Positions 1 through 8,346 of a stretch of DNA of 30,602 nucleotides are shown piece by piece. Every line of letters begins with the position of its first letter. Positions within the stretch are counted from its first letter, which is position 1. Source of the stretch: CAYFXE01 sp964347035 (GTDB lineage: Bacteria > Acidobacteriota > Aminicenantia > Aminicenantales > Aminicenantaceae); assembly GCA_964347035.1 (NCBI GenBank), contig CAYFXE010000035.1, forward strand, positions 1-30,602, given 5' to 3'. A program made the translations under genes and the position numbers. The notes below the pieces were generated by a model. It was not told the origin of the DNA. It was given only the letters and a program-made list of their open reading frames with translations, and ran no database searches.

Positions 1-2
1 AA

Positions 3-218
3 CACCAGATTCAAATAAGCGGAGCAGGAACAATACATGCCTTTGATCTTCTGACAGAAACAACGACTGTTAACGTGACCGGAGTCGGAAATGTTGAAGT
101 GAATGTCTCTCAATTACTCGATGTGAACATTTCAGGCGCTGGCTCGGTATATTACAAAGGCTATCCTACAATCACTCAGAATATAACAGGGACTGGAAGT
201 ATAATCGATGCCAACTAA
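3..218 (+). CDS. DUF2807 (head-GIN) surface protein, C-terminal fragment
   Basis: The window opens inside a reading frame that runs to a TAA at 216-218. The 71 visible residues form a beta-helix-like series: ISGAGTIHAFDL, VTGVGNVEVNVSQLLDVNISGAGSV (shown here only as its repeated G-x-G-x-V units), then TITQNITGTGSIIDAN. Alternating Gly-Ser/Ala-Gly turns with short beta strands, and an ending in GTGSI, are typical of the DUF2807 or head-GIN domain. This domain occurs in exported, cell-surface-associated proteins of unknown molecular function. The N-terminus, with any signal peptide, lies before the window. Family call is from pattern memory; function is unknown. Confidence 0.72.
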   Translation, partial: HQIQISGAGTIHAFDLLTETTTVNVTGVGNVEVNVSQLLDVNISGAGSVYYKGYPTITQNITGTGSIIDAN

Positions 219-447
219 TTTCCTACAAGATGAAGGATTGATCATAAACGCAAAAAAGAATGCCTACTATCGGCAAGAATTTATTACAAACCTGACACAG
301 GGGAATTCACAGGATGGTTCAAATGGTGGCCCAGTCCCTGGGTTGTATAATATTCTAGGAATTGTCTATCCAGAAGAGACAGAAATTCCGATGAGTAAAT
401 CAGGGGGGATGACTTTTGCTTCGATGATAACTGAATTAAAAAAATAG
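208..447 (+). CDS. Possible small hypothetical protein (79 aa), doubtful
   Basis: An ATG at 208 lies inside the last codons of the DUF2807 gene and opens a 79-residue frame ending in TAG. The product would be soluble, with a Gly/Asn/Ser-rich middle (QGNSQDGSNGGPVPG) and no signal peptide, membrane segment or motif that I recognise. No convincing ribosome binding site stands before the ATG, although the 11-bp overlap could allow coupled translation. It may be a real small gene, the remnant of a longer one, or a chance frame. No function is proposed. Confidence 0.22.
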   Translation: MPTNFLQDEGLIINAKKNAYYRQEFITNLTQGNSQDGSNGGPVPGLYNILGIVYPEETEIPMSKSGGMTFASMITELKK

Positions 448-526
448 ATCACAGCAAAATAATAGTATTATTAAATAGGGCTTATTTGCTGGCTATCTAA
501 GAGCACGACTCTTTTTTTCTGTAGGT

Positions 527-844
527 TTATTTCTTTTTCGAAGTTTTGTTTTTCTTCAGCCAGTATTCCATGGCTTTCCTGGTTTCAAAATAAAGCTTGG
601 ATAAATGCCGGTGTAAATCTTCCCTTTTCATTTCATCTTTTTCAAATTCTTTCGTATAAGAAATAATCTCATCGGGTTTAATATCTGGTTTGTAATCTGG
701 ATGTGAGAGTCCTATGGCAACCAGAATGGCGAAGCATATTTCTCCTCTAATCACTTCGGAGAAACTCAGATCAAATCTATCCGCAATATTCCTCACATGC
801 TCTTCTAGCCATTCGGGAAGAAGAACTTGATATCTTTTCAACAT
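527..844 (-). CDS. Ribbon-helix-helix-like small protein
   Basis: This is a 105-residue protein with no signal peptide. The first 40 residues (KRYQVLLPEWLEEHVRNIADRF then SFSEVIRGEICFAI) have the outline of a ribbon-helix-helix DNA-binding fold: a short beta strand, helix A, a turn, and helix B starting with SFSEVIR. The remainder is charged and helical and ends in a Lys-rich tail, KKNKTSKKK. The start is well supported, with AGGAGG five bases before the ATG on the minus strand. RHH proteins of this size are often transcriptional regulators or antitoxins, but no toxin-like partner is adjacent. The downstream minus-strand gene is separated by a repeat array. The fold call is tentative. Confidence 0.5.
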   Translation of the reverse strand: MLKRYQVLLPEWLEEHVRNIADRFDLSFSEVIRGEICFAILVAIGLSHPDYKPDIKPDEIISYTKEFEKDEMKREDLHRHLSKLYFETRKAMEYWLKKNKTSKKK

Positions 845-932
845 CTCTACCTCCTAGAATGATAAATAATACCAAACAACAGCGAAAAAACAAATCATTT
901 TTGATCATCTATCGAAAATTTTATCCAGATAG

Positions 933-1037
933 TCCTAGATTCCCGCTTCCGCGGGAATGATAAAGGATGATTCTGGATTTCCGCTTCCGCAGGAATGACA
1001 AGGGGTGAATCTGGATTCCCTCTCCAGCGGGATTGAT
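933..1037. repeat. Three tandem palindromic repeats with a 38-bp period
   Basis: Three about 29-bp units start at 933, 971 and 1009, separated by 9-bp spacers (962-970 and 1000-1008), so the period is exactly 38 bp. The core of unit 1 is ATTCCCGCTTCCGCGGGAAT, a near-palindrome. Units 2 and 3 are degenerate versions (TTTCCGCTTCCGCAGGAAT and a CCCTCTCCAGCGGGAT form). The units resemble the scattered REP-like GGATTCCCGC-type hairpins found between genes in many environmental bacteria. The array fills the gap between two minus-strand genes. Confidence 0.7.
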
Positions 1038-1058
1038 GAGGGCAAGGACAAGGATTTT

Positions 1059-3371
1059 TTATTTAATATATCCTAGGGCTCTGAGATGCTCTCTCGTCTT
1101 CTTATTGATGATAAATTTTCCCTTCATCGCCAAATCCTCATCCGACAACAACTCACTTCTCAGCTTCAGCAACTGCCGGTTATAAAAATTCGAAATAATG
1201 GGATTTTGGAGGAATAAATTATTTTGTTCTCCAGGATCAGCCTCAAGATCGAATAGTAAAGTCTCTTTCCTATCTATGATGATTTTGTATTTTCCGTCCC
1301 TTAACATATCAGACCTGGTTTCTTCTTCGACAAAGGGCTTACTCAGAGATCCTAGGATATAACGATGACCGATCTCTTCACTCTCAAGAATTAGAGGCAG
1401 AAGACTTTTGCCCTGGAGGTTTTCGTTTATTCTGCCCTGTCTGTAAATATCCAGAAAAGTGGGCATCAGATCCATGGATTGAACCAAGGCCTCGATTTTT
1501 TTTCCGCCAAGGCCGAATTTTTTCGGGAATCTCAGGATCAACGGAATACGAATTTCTTCGTCGAACAGGTTGTGGCTGTGACCAAAAACACCATGCTCCT
1601 GGAAAGACTCTCCATGGTCTGAGGTGATCACGAGAATCGTGTTCTCGAAAATTCCGAACTCTTTGAATATATCCAAAATCTTCCCAAGATAGTAATCGGC
1701 ATACTTCAAATTGCCCTTGTATTTACTCTTAAGGTATTCGATATCTGCACCTGTCAGCTCATCCAGGTTCAGTTTCCGGAGCATCAAGGGTTCCATTTCC
1801 TTAAGGGGGCCGTTGTAGGCTTGGGCCGTTTCGTCCAGGAAAGATGAGGGAGGATTATATGGCGTGTGTGGCTGGAGAAAATGAATGTACATGAAGAATT
1901 GCTCATCTTTATTCTTCGAAATCCAATTCCATGCAGGGTCCACAAAATCTTCTGCCCAGATAACATTAAGCCTCTTCTTACTCTTAAGTTCATCGTTTTC
2001 CCAATCGAACAGCGCTATTTCATCATCCATGCCCTGAAACAGATTATAAACAGAAGAGGCGGATGCGTTGGCTGTCATGCCACAGGTTTTAAAGCCTTTC
2101 TCCTTTAGAGCCTCAGCCAGAGTAAGGGCTTTATCTGCCAGCCTTCTCTCACGACTCCAGACTTTGTGCGAAAGAGGGTGTAAAGATGTAAACAACGAGA
2201 CTGTGGAAGGGAGTGTCCAAGAGGCCTGGGCAAAAGCCTTAGTAAAAACAATCCCTTCTGCAGCAAGAGTGTCGATGTAAGGAGTGGTCTCTTCATCGAA
2301 ACCATAACAGCCCATGTAGTTAGGATTGACGGCATCCAAGATCGCTATGATCAGGTTGGTCTTGTGGATACCTCCCAAGTCTTCTGATGGTATCGAATCA
2401 GCTTTATCTTTCAGGGCAATCTCTTTTTCTCCTCTCACTTCAGCCCTGGAAATCTTCCCAAAGACCTGATCCAAATCCATCAGAGAGCTTTCTGACAGGA
2501 AATCGATGTTTAAGCTCAGGCGAACAATCGTTCCCGCGTAATGACTCAAATCCACATCACAAGCTTTTTTCTTTTCGGATAGTTCATTGAGATTCAACTC
2601 GAATACCTCTTCTGGCCGTCTTCCCTCCTCTGTGATACTTAAACATAAGTTTAGGTCTGATTTGATTTTCTCTATTCTTGAACCCTCAACCGCAAAATCA
2701 AACAGGAGATGTGCTCCTCGAGGAAGCTTGAGGTAATAGTTGATTTGGCTCAAGGGATTGAAATAAATGACCTTGTCCTTCATGAAAGCATGTTTGCCAT
2801 AGATTTGTTTGGCTGGGAAGGATATGGACCTAAACCGCACTGCCAGGTTTCTCGTATCCTTTCCTCCTACTGTCTCCTGGGGACTCTTCGCGTAATTAAA
2901 TCGAAGTGTCAAAATGTTCTCCCCTATAAAAAGAGCATTTTCAGGCAAAATGAAGGAATACTCCTTTTCCTCCTTTTCGAGTTCTTGCTTGTCTACGTAT
3001 TCTCCGTTTAAACGAACCTCGATGTGCTGAGGAGGAGAATTCGGGTAGGTGAAAGGGCGACAGAGGAAGACAATCTCCTGCTTTTTATGAGGAAGAAAGG
3101 TGTAAAATCTTATCTCCGAAAAGAGTGAAGTAGCCCAAACACCATTTTTTTCTATTTTCGACCAGCCCTTCGTGAAATATCGGCTGACATTCGGATCCCC
3201 AATATCTATTATCTCTGTCTCTTCGTTTATTTCTGCAAACTCAAAGTCCTCGAGCAGATTTAAAAAAGTGAATTCTTGAGCTTCCCTCTGACAGGCTGTG
3301 GGAAAAAGAACCAAGACAAAAACAGAGAAGAAAAATAGCCAAGACAATTGATGTTTGTTCGTACTGTTCAT
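1059..3371 (-). CDS. Sulfatase-superfamily lipoprotein with N-terminal beta-rich region
   Basis: The product has 770 residues. A signal peptide ends in FPTAC, so Cys27 is a probable lipidation site and the protein likely faces the periplasm or cell surface. Residues about 30-320 are beta-rich and could be a carbohydrate-binding-like module. The alkaline-phosphatase/sulfatase fold begins near 338 (TNLIIAILDAVNPNYMGCYG) and includes HTPY near 502, SDHGES near 584-589 and GHSHN near 597-601. The nucleophile region reads SWTLPSTVSLFTS. Thr386 replaces the formylglycine Cys of the C-x-P-S-R signature and Thr390 replaces the Arg. The first metal motif is DAVN rather than DD-x-R. It is therefore unlikely to be a classical formylglycine sulfatase; a Thr-dependent hydrolase or transferase is possible. 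The C-terminus is LRALGYIK. The ATG lies 5 bp after the upstream sulfatase stop, so the two are co-transcribed. Confidence 0.82.
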   Translation of the reverse strand: MNSTNKHQLSWLFFFSVFVLVLFPTACQREAQEFTFLNLLEDFEFAEINEETEIIDIGDPNVSRYFTKGWSKIEKNGVWATSLFSEIRFYTFLPHKKQEIVFLCRPFTYPNSPPQHIEVRLNGEYVDKQELEKEEKEYSFILPENALFIGENILTLRFNYAKSPQETVGGKDTRNLAVRFRSISFPAKQIYGKHAFMKDKVIYFNPLSQINYYLKLPRGAHLLFDFAVEGSRIEKIKSDLNLCLSITEEGRRPEEVFELNLNELSEKKKACDVDLSHYAGTIVRLSLNIDFLSESSLMDLDQVFGKISRAEVRGEKEIALKDKADSIPSEDLGGIHKTNLIIAILDAVNPNYMGCYGFDEETTPYIDTLAAEGIVFTKAFAQASWTLPSTVSLFTSLHPLSHKVWSRERRLADKALTLAEALKEKGFKTCGMTANASASSVYNLFQGMDDEIALFDWENDELKSKKRLNVIWAEDFVDPAWNWISKNKDEQFFMYIHFLQPHTPYNPPSSFLDETAQAYNGPLKEMEPLMLRKLNLDELTGADIEYLKSKYKGNLKYADYYLGKILDIFKEFGIFENTILVITSDHGESFQEHGVFGHSHNLFDEEIRIPLILRFPKKFGLGGKKIEALVQSMDLMPTFLDIYRQGRINENLQGKSLLPLILESEEIGHRYILGSLSKPFVEEETRSDMLRDGKYKIIIDRKETLLFDLEADPGEQNNLFLQNPIISNFYNRQLLKLRSELLSDEDLAMKGKFIINKKTREHLRALGYIK

Positions 3372-3376
3372 GATTG

Positions 3377-4741
3377 TTATTTGATGTAACCTAGTGACTC
3401 CAATGCTTCCTTCATCTTTTTATCGAGCTTCTTGCGGTATCGGCTCTTAAAGGCTTTGCTTTTGGCTTTTAACAACCAGGAGTCAAGAAAGGACTCCATC
3501 TCCTGAGCAATTTCCTTTTCTTTGTCTTTGAGGTCGATCTTTTCCTCATAATCTTGGAAAGAACGATAAAGATGGTCTTCCTTAATGGACCAGTCCTTGG
3601 CATAGGGTTTCATGTATTTATAGCCGTTTTGATAGATTCCACCGATAACTCCGTTGACGGCCTCGCTGATGACAAAGTCGTGCGGCTCGTATTCGGGGCT
3701 GGAAAAAGCTGGCCTGAGGCTTCGTCCATTAATCTTATTCTCGTCGTACTCATAACCCAGAACCTCGAGTGCTGTCGGGAAGATATCCACCAAGCTTGCC
3801 AGCGAATAGACCTCAACACCTTCTGGGATCCTTCCAGGAAAGCTCATGATCATCGGCACGTGGGTTACTGTGTTGTATAGACCAGCATGACAAAAATAGA
3901 TGTCCTTCTCAGTCATACTCTCCCCATGATCAGCGGCCAATACAACCAGAGTGTCCTTTTCTACTCCAAGCTCGACAAGTAAATCCAGCAACTCCCCGAT
4001 GTGGACGTCAAGAAAGGAAATTTCTCCTTTATAGAGGGGGATAATTTCGTCAGGATCAACAGGCTTGGATTTTTTTTCTTGACTGATATCCATAGACTTG
4101 GCGGGTTCCACCGGTTCAAAATCCGATCCAACTGGATAAATTGTGTCATAGGGCTCAGGAGGATCATAATCCCCATGAGGATCATAGTAGTGAATCCAAG
4201 CAAAGAATGACCGATCAGCGATTTTCCGCAGCTTCTTGAAAAATTCTTGATTGCGTTCCTGAGCATTGAGTTCGATCGGATCACACTCGAGGAATTCACC
4301 GAATCCTTGAGCGAAATTGGAATTACTAGGATTTAAATGCCGTGCGCTGACAGCTGCCAAAGTCGTATACCCCTTGTCAACGAGAAATTCCGCTAAGGTG
4401 ATGACATCGTCGGCCAGTCGGGTCTGATTATCGTACATGCCATGAATAGCCAAGTATAAACCGGTGAGCATCGAAGCATGAGAGGGATTCGTACACTGAG
4501 AAGGCGCTATGGTGTGCTTAAAATTCACCCCCTTGGCCGCCAATCGATCAATGTTCGGTGTTTTGACATCCGGACTTCCGTAACAACCGATATAGTCAGC
4601 CCTCGTCGTGTCGAGGCTTATCAGGAGGAGGTTTGGCGTACCTGGATTTTTCTGTTGCTTACAGCTTGCAGATATGAAAAGGAGGAAGATGAGCAGAGCG
4701 AGATATGGCCATTTTCGATCGATAGTACTAGGAATAGTCAT
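3377..4741 (-). CDS. Sulfatase-superfamily lipoprotein, Thr at nucleophile position
   Basis: I chose the ATG at 4741, which gives 454 residues. It produces a compact lipoprotein signal (WPYLALLIFLLFISASC, Cys27), whereas the frame extends further upstream only from a TTG with no better signal. The fold is a clear sulfatase-type alkaline phosphatase domain: ISLDTTRADYIGCYG near 41-55 with Asp44 and Arg47, AADHGES later, and a terminal LESLGYIK. The nucleophile segment is SQCTNPSHASMLTG. Counting back two from the Pro, as in C-x-P-S-R, gives Thr84, with Cys83 one place too early. It likely acts on a sulfate or phosphate ester, or as a transferase, in the periplasm; the substrate is unknown. No strong Shine-Dalgarno precedes the ATG. 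It is transcribed ahead of the second sulfatase-like gene. Confidence 0.8.
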   Translation of the reverse strand: MTIPSTIDRKWPYLALLIFLLFISASCKQQKNPGTPNLLLISLDTTRADYIGCYGSPDVKTPNIDRLAAKGVNFKHTIAPSQCTNPSHASMLTGLYLAIHGMYDNQTRLADDVITLAEFLVDKGYTTLAAVSARHLNPSNSNFAQGFGEFLECDPIELNAQERNQEFFKKLRKIADRSFFAWIHYYDPHGDYDPPEPYDTIYPVGSDFEPVEPAKSMDISQEKKSKPVDPDEIIPLYKGEISFLDVHIGELLDLLVELGVEKDTLVVLAADHGESMTEKDIYFCHAGLYNTVTHVPMIMSFPGRIPEGVEVYSLASLVDIFPTALEVLGYEYDENKINGRSLRPAFSSPEYEPHDFVISEAVNGVIGGIYQNGYKYMKPYAKDWSIKEDHLYRSFQDYEEKIDLKDKEKEIAQEMESFLDSWLLKAKSKAFKSRYRKKLDKKMKEALESLGYIK

Positions 4742-4855
4742 CTTAAGAAAGGAATTTCGATGATCCGATTTACATGAGATATATTTACGTTTATTAATCA
4801 ATTTGTTTTCTTTTGATATAAACCTTTTTATCAAAAATTATCACATCTAAAGCCG

Positions 4856-4885
4856 AAATTTCCTTCCGGCCAGCCTGGGAAATTT
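4856..4885. other. Inverted repeat between glycyl radical gene and sulfatase pair
   Basis: A perfect 8-bp stem (AAATTTCC at 4856-4863 and GGAAATTT at 4878-4885) encloses a 14-base GC-rich loop. It lies in the about 200-bp gap between the minus-strand dehydratase gene and the sulfatase start. No U-tract follows on the minus strand, so it is not a textbook terminator. It may be a weak terminator, an mRNA-stabilising hairpin or an operator. Confidence 0.35.
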
Positions 4886-4955
4886 TATAGCACAGGGAAA
4901 GGACAGAGTCAACTTGGAGGAGAAACTGGCTTTCGGGAGCCGCTGATCTCTTGAT

Positions 4956-7319
4956 TTAGACTGCTTGGTGTTCTGTCCGGCGGATGATCTCGTCCTGAAG
5001 GCCTTTGCTTAGGTCGCAGAAATAATCGCTGTAGCCTGCAACACGTACGATCAAATCCCTGTACTTCTCCGGGTGCCTTTGAGCATCGCGAAGAGTTTCG
5101 GCACTCACCACATTGAGCTGGATGTGGTGGCCATCCATCTTGAAATAGGACCGGATCAGGTAGGCCACCTTGTCGATGCCCTCGTCGGTTGCCATGAGCT
5201 GAGGGGTGAATTTTTGATTGAGCAGGGTTCCTCCAGTCCGGACGTGGTCCATCTTGGCCACGGACTTGAGGACTGCGGTTGGGCCGTGCCTGTCCGATCC
5301 CTGAACTGGTGAGATGCCTTCGGATAAGGGTTCGGCAGCTTTCCTGCCGTCGGGCGAGGCCCCGATGACACTTCCAAAATAGACGTGAACGGTCGTGGGC
5401 AGCAGGTTGATCGCGTATTTTCCACCCTTGGTGTTGGGCCTGCCGTTTATCGCATGGTAGTAGACCTCGAACACCGAGCGCATGATTGAATCAGCATAAT
5501 CGTCGTCGTTTCCGTATTTCGGAGTTTTGTTCATGAATCTCTGCTGAAGCTTCTCGTATCCCTTGAAATCGGCCTTCAGGGCTTTATGGAGTGTCCTCAT
5601 GGAGATATACTTTTTATCGAAAACATTGGACTTGATCGAAGCCAGAGAATCCGTGATCGATCCCATCCCTACTCCTTGAATGTAGGTGGTGTTGTAGCGG
5701 GGGCCGCCGTTATGGTAATCCTTCCCTTTAGCAATGCAGTCATCGATCAGAAGAGAAAGAAATACGGCCGGGATATAAGCTGCATAGAGTCTCTCGATGA
5801 TGTTGTTCCCAATAATCTTGATATCGATGAAGTGGTTGATTTGTTTGGCGAAGGCATCGAAAAGCTCTTCATACGAGCGGAATCGGGAGGGGTCTCCCGT
5901 CTCCAACCCGATTTTTTTACCGGTCCTGGGATCCACGCCGTTGTTGAGCGTTATCTCGAGCACCTTGGGAATGTTGAAATATCCAGTAAGCGTGTAGTTT
6001 TCTTTTCCGAACGCTCCGGTCTCAACGCAACCGCTGGTTCCTCCGTTCCGGGCATCGATAACGGATTTTCCCTGTCTGATCAGCTCCTGGACGACAGCAT
6101 CGGTGTTGAATATCGACGGCTGTCCGAATCCTGTCTTCAGGATCTTGAGAGCCCTTTTTAAAAAGGCATCAGGGGTTTTTTTGCTGATGTGGACGGATGG
6201 ACTCGGCTGAACAATCCTCATCTCTGCAATCACATCCAGGATCAGGAAGCTGAGCTCATTCACCGCATCAGTACCATCAGGCTTGACTCCTCCGGTGTTG
6301 ATCTGGGCGAAATCGGTGTAAGTATTGCTTTCCTGGGCCGTAACACCGACCTTGGGTGGCGCGGGTTGGTTGTTGAATTTGATCCAGAAAGCCTGGAGCA
6401 GCTCCCTGGCTTTTTCTCTTGTTAAGCTCCCTTCTCCCAATCCTTTTTTATAGAAAGGATAAAGGTGTTGATCCAGTTTTCCAGGATTGAAAGCATCCCA
6501 GCCGTTGAGTTCGGTGATCACACCAAGGTGTACGAACCAGTAATACTGGAGGGCTTCCTGGAAATTACGCGGGAGATTGGCGGGGACATGGGTGCAGACC
6601 TCTTCTATCCTCTTCAATTCCTTTTTCCGGGCTGCGTTTTTTTCCTTTGTAGCCAGTTGCTTGGCTTTCTCGGCATGACGTCTGGCGAACAGGATCAGAG
6701 CATCGGCCGCGATGTTCATGGCTCTGAGTTCTTCTCTCTTATCGTAAGCCTCGAGGTCATTGAAAAAATCGAGGTTCTCGATGCTTTTCTGGATTTCCTC
6801 TTTGAATTGGAGAAACCCTTTCTTATAGATCTTGCCATCGAGGACCGTGTGTCCCGGAGCCCTCTGCTCCATGAACTCCGTAAACACGCCGGCTTCGAAA
6901 GCAACCTTCCACTCCTCCGAAACGGCATCGAAGATCTTGTCCCTGATAGATTGTCCCTTCCAGTAAGGAATGATCTCTTCTTTATAGAATTTTTTGATTT
7001 TGTCGTCCACAGAATAGGATGTTTTTTCTCGAGAATCGAGGATTTTCAAATCCTGAAGGCTGTGAACTGTGATCTCTGGGTAGGTAGGTGTTGCTTTGGG
7101 GGCCGGACCACGCTCGCCCACGATCAACTCCCCCTTATTGATACAGATTTTTTTGTTAACCAGGATGTGTTTGAAAGCCAGGGCCCTTTTCACCGGAGTC
7201 GAGACGCCTTTGGCCTCTTCGCTTTTGTAAAACCCGGTGATGAGCTTGGCCCTTTCGGCCGATATGGACGGCTTGGTCCTGAGGGATTGTTCTCTCAACT
7301 TCTTTATTCTTGCGTTCAT
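4956..7319 (-). CDS. hypD: Glycyl radical enzyme, probable trans-4-hydroxy-L-proline dehydratase
   Basis: This 787-residue protein is full length for the pyruvate formate-lyase-like family: a PFL domain, then a C-terminal glycyl radical domain with VRVAGYSDYF and radical Gly762. The thiyl site is TSGCVETGAFG with Cys431 and Glu433. I compared it with the catalytic positions of Clostridioides difficile HypD as I remember them (H160, D278, S334, D339, F340, C434, E436, Y450, T645, G765). Each has the same residue here at a constant offset of three: His157, Asp275, Ser331, Asp336, Phe337, Cys431, Glu433, Tyr447, Thr642, Gly762. HypD removes water from trans-4-hydroxy-L-proline, giving 1-pyrroline-5-carboxylate, in anaerobes. 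The start lies 4 bp after the stop of its activase. No pyrroline-5-carboxylate reductase gene is in the window. A related hydroxyproline-like substrate is possible. Confidence 0.88.
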   Translation of the reverse strand: MNARIKKLREQSLRTKPSISAERAKLITGFYKSEEAKGVSTPVKRALAFKHILVNKKICINKGELIVGERGPAPKATPTYPEITVHSLQDLKILDSREKTSYSVDDKIKKFYKEEIIPYWKGQSIRDKIFDAVSEEWKVAFEAGVFTEFMEQRAPGHTVLDGKIYKKGFLQFKEEIQKSIENLDFFNDLEAYDKREELRAMNIAADALILFARRHAEKAKQLATKEKNAARKKELKRIEEVCTHVPANLPRNFQEALQYYWFVHLGVITELNGWDAFNPGKLDQHLYPFYKKGLGEGSLTREKARELLQAFWIKFNNQPAPPKVGVTAQESNTYTDFAQINTGGVKPDGTDAVNELSFLILDVIAEMRIVQPSPSVHISKKTPDAFLKRALKILKTGFGQPSIFNTDAVVQELIRQGKSVIDARNGGTSGCVETGAFGKENYTLTGYFNIPKVLEITLNNGVDPRTGKKIGLETGDPSRFRSYEELFDAFAKQINHFIDIKIIGNNIIERLYAAYIPAVFLSLLIDDCIAKGKDYHNGGPRYNTTYIQGVGMGSITDSLASIKSNVFDKKYISMRTLHKALKADFKGYEKLQQRFMNKTPKYGNDDDYADSIMRSVFEVYYHAINGRPNTKGGKYAINLLPTTVHVYFGSVIGASPDGRKAAEPLSEGISPVQGSDRHGPTAVLKSVAKMDHVRTGGTLLNQKFTPQLMATDEGIDKVAYLIRSYFKMDGHHIQLNVVSAETLRDAQRHPEKYRDLIVRVAGYSDYFCDLSKGLQDEIIRRTEHQAV

Positions 7320-7323
7320 GCGA

Positions 7324-8232
7324 TCATCCTCCTATCTTGATCCGGAAGCCTAAGTCTTCGAATGTTTTCACGAATTTTTTGACCTTCTCCTCTTCCAGCG
7401 TTTTTGTTCCAGCCAACCTGTTGGACATCTGCAGGTTTTGGTATTTATGGCCGGCGATGTTGTGATAAGGAAGAAAACTGACATTCTCAATGCTTTTACA
7501 CTGGACCAGGAATTCCGCGATTTCCTTCATGTCCCTCATGGTGCTGTTCACTCCAGGAACGACAGGAATACGGACCTCGATGTTGCTCTCTTTTTTCGAG
7601 AGTTTTTTGAGGTTATCCAGAATTGTCGTGTTGGATACTCCAGTTGTTTTTTTATGTTTTTTATCATCTATCATTTTTACATCATAGAGAAAGAGATTCA
7701 CTTTTTCTTCAATCTTGAGAAAGACCTCAAAGGGAGCATAACCGCAGGTGTCGACAGCGGTGTGTATGCTGTTCGCCCTACTCCCCTCGAGAAGCGCTTC
7801 CAGAAACTCGGGCTGTTTCAAGGGTTCCCCACCGGAGAAGGTCACTCCTCCCCCGCTCTCTTCGAAAAAAACCCTATCCTTGATGATCTCATCCATCACC
7901 TGTTCAACCGTCATTTCCCTTCCGATCAACCTCAGAGCTTCGGTGGGGCAGTTATCGTCGCAGTTTCCAAGGAAACGGCATCTGTTGGGGTCGATGGCAA
8001 TATGGCCCTTGACGCGTGAGACGGCCTTTTGGGGACAGGCCTCGATGCAATCGGCACAATCCGGAAAGCACCGCTCTGGACGGAAGACATGCTCTGGTAT
8101 TTGCTTCTGGCCTTCGGGATTGTGACAACACCAGCATTCAAGAGGGCAGCCCTTGAGGAAGACTGTGGTCCGTAAGCCGGGGCCATCATGTATGGCAAAC
8201 CGTTTGATATCAAAAATTATGCCCTTTTCCAT
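7324..8232 (-). CDS. hypE: Glycyl radical enzyme activase (radical SAM), HypD partner
   Basis: The 302 residues open with GIIFDIKRFAIHDGPGLRTT, the usual activase N-terminus. The radical SAM cluster motif C-x3-C-x2-C is Cys29, Cys33, Cys36, with an extra Cys35. A ferredoxin-like insert carries two more Cys sets (Cys55/59/62/66 and Cys85/91/95 plus neighbours), as in all activases except the short PFL-AE type. GGVTFSGGEP supplies the SAM-binding GGE. It cleaves S-adenosylmethionine to place the radical on Gly762 of the adjacent dehydratase, and the 4-bp spacing supports that pairing. The conserved N-terminus fixes the ATG at 8232, yet no Shine-Dalgarno precedes it. The likely promoter is so close that the leader would be only about 10 bases. 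Confidence 0.92.
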   Translation of the reverse strand: MEKGIIFDIKRFAIHDGPGLRTTVFLKGCPLECWCCHNPEGQKQIPEHVFRPERCFPDCADCIEACPQKAVSRVKGHIAIDPNRCRFLGNCDDNCPTEALRLIGREMTVEQVMDEIIKDRVFFEESGGGVTFSGGEPLKQPEFLEALLEGSRANSIHTAVDTCGYAPFEVFLKIEEKVNLFLYDVKMIDDKKHKKTTGVSNTTILDNLKKLSKKESNIEVRIPVVPGVNSTMRDMKEIAEFLVQCKSIENVSFLPYHNIAGHKYQNLQMSNRLAGTKTLEEEKVKKFVKTFEDLGFRIKIGG

Positions 8233-8242
8233 GATACTATCT

Positions 8243-8267
8243 AATCTGATATATAATATATCAGATT
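8243..8267. promoter_or_regulatory. 25-bp perfect palindrome, probable GntR operator
   Basis: Twelve bases on each side of A8255 are exact inverted copies (half-site AATCTGATATAT). The inner 17 bases, 8247-8263, read TGATATATAATATATCA and match a site before gntR at 13 of 17 positions. The palindrome covers the -10 region of the activase promoter and ends 10 bp before the start codon. Binding here would block transcription of the activase and dehydratase genes. The assignment to the local GntR/FCD protein is inference. Confidence 0.66.
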
Positions 8268-8282
8268 TTATGTTATTGTCAA
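8253..8282 (-). promoter_or_regulatory. Sigma70-type promoter of the activase-dehydratase unit
   Basis: On the minus strand TTGACA (8282-8277) is followed after 18 bases by TATTAT (8258-8253). Alternatively TATATT fits with a 16-base spacer. Transcription would begin roughly at 8240-8246, very near the ATG at 8232, so the message would be nearly leaderless. The -10 lies inside the palindrome. Confidence 0.58.
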
Positions 8283-8346
8283 CTTTTTACACCAAAAATC
8301 ATAAAGTGCCTGTTTCTGCAAGTTTCCTGAGAGGCTGAGTGTTTTT

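Noticed and set aside
933..1037. A small CRISPR array
   Set aside because: The repeats are degenerate and palindromic, spacers are only 9 bp and similar to each other, and no cas gene is present.
4742..4834. A longer N-terminus for the second sulfatase-like protein from a TTG codon
   Set aside because: The lipoprotein signal begins naturally at the ATG at 4741; the extra 31 residues are basic, polar and not signal-like.
6465..7340. A 291-codon plus-strand open frame antisense to the glycyl radical gene
   Set aside because: It is a frame shadow of a strongly conserved minus-strand gene; its translation has no family pattern and it lacks its own promoter or ribosome binding site.
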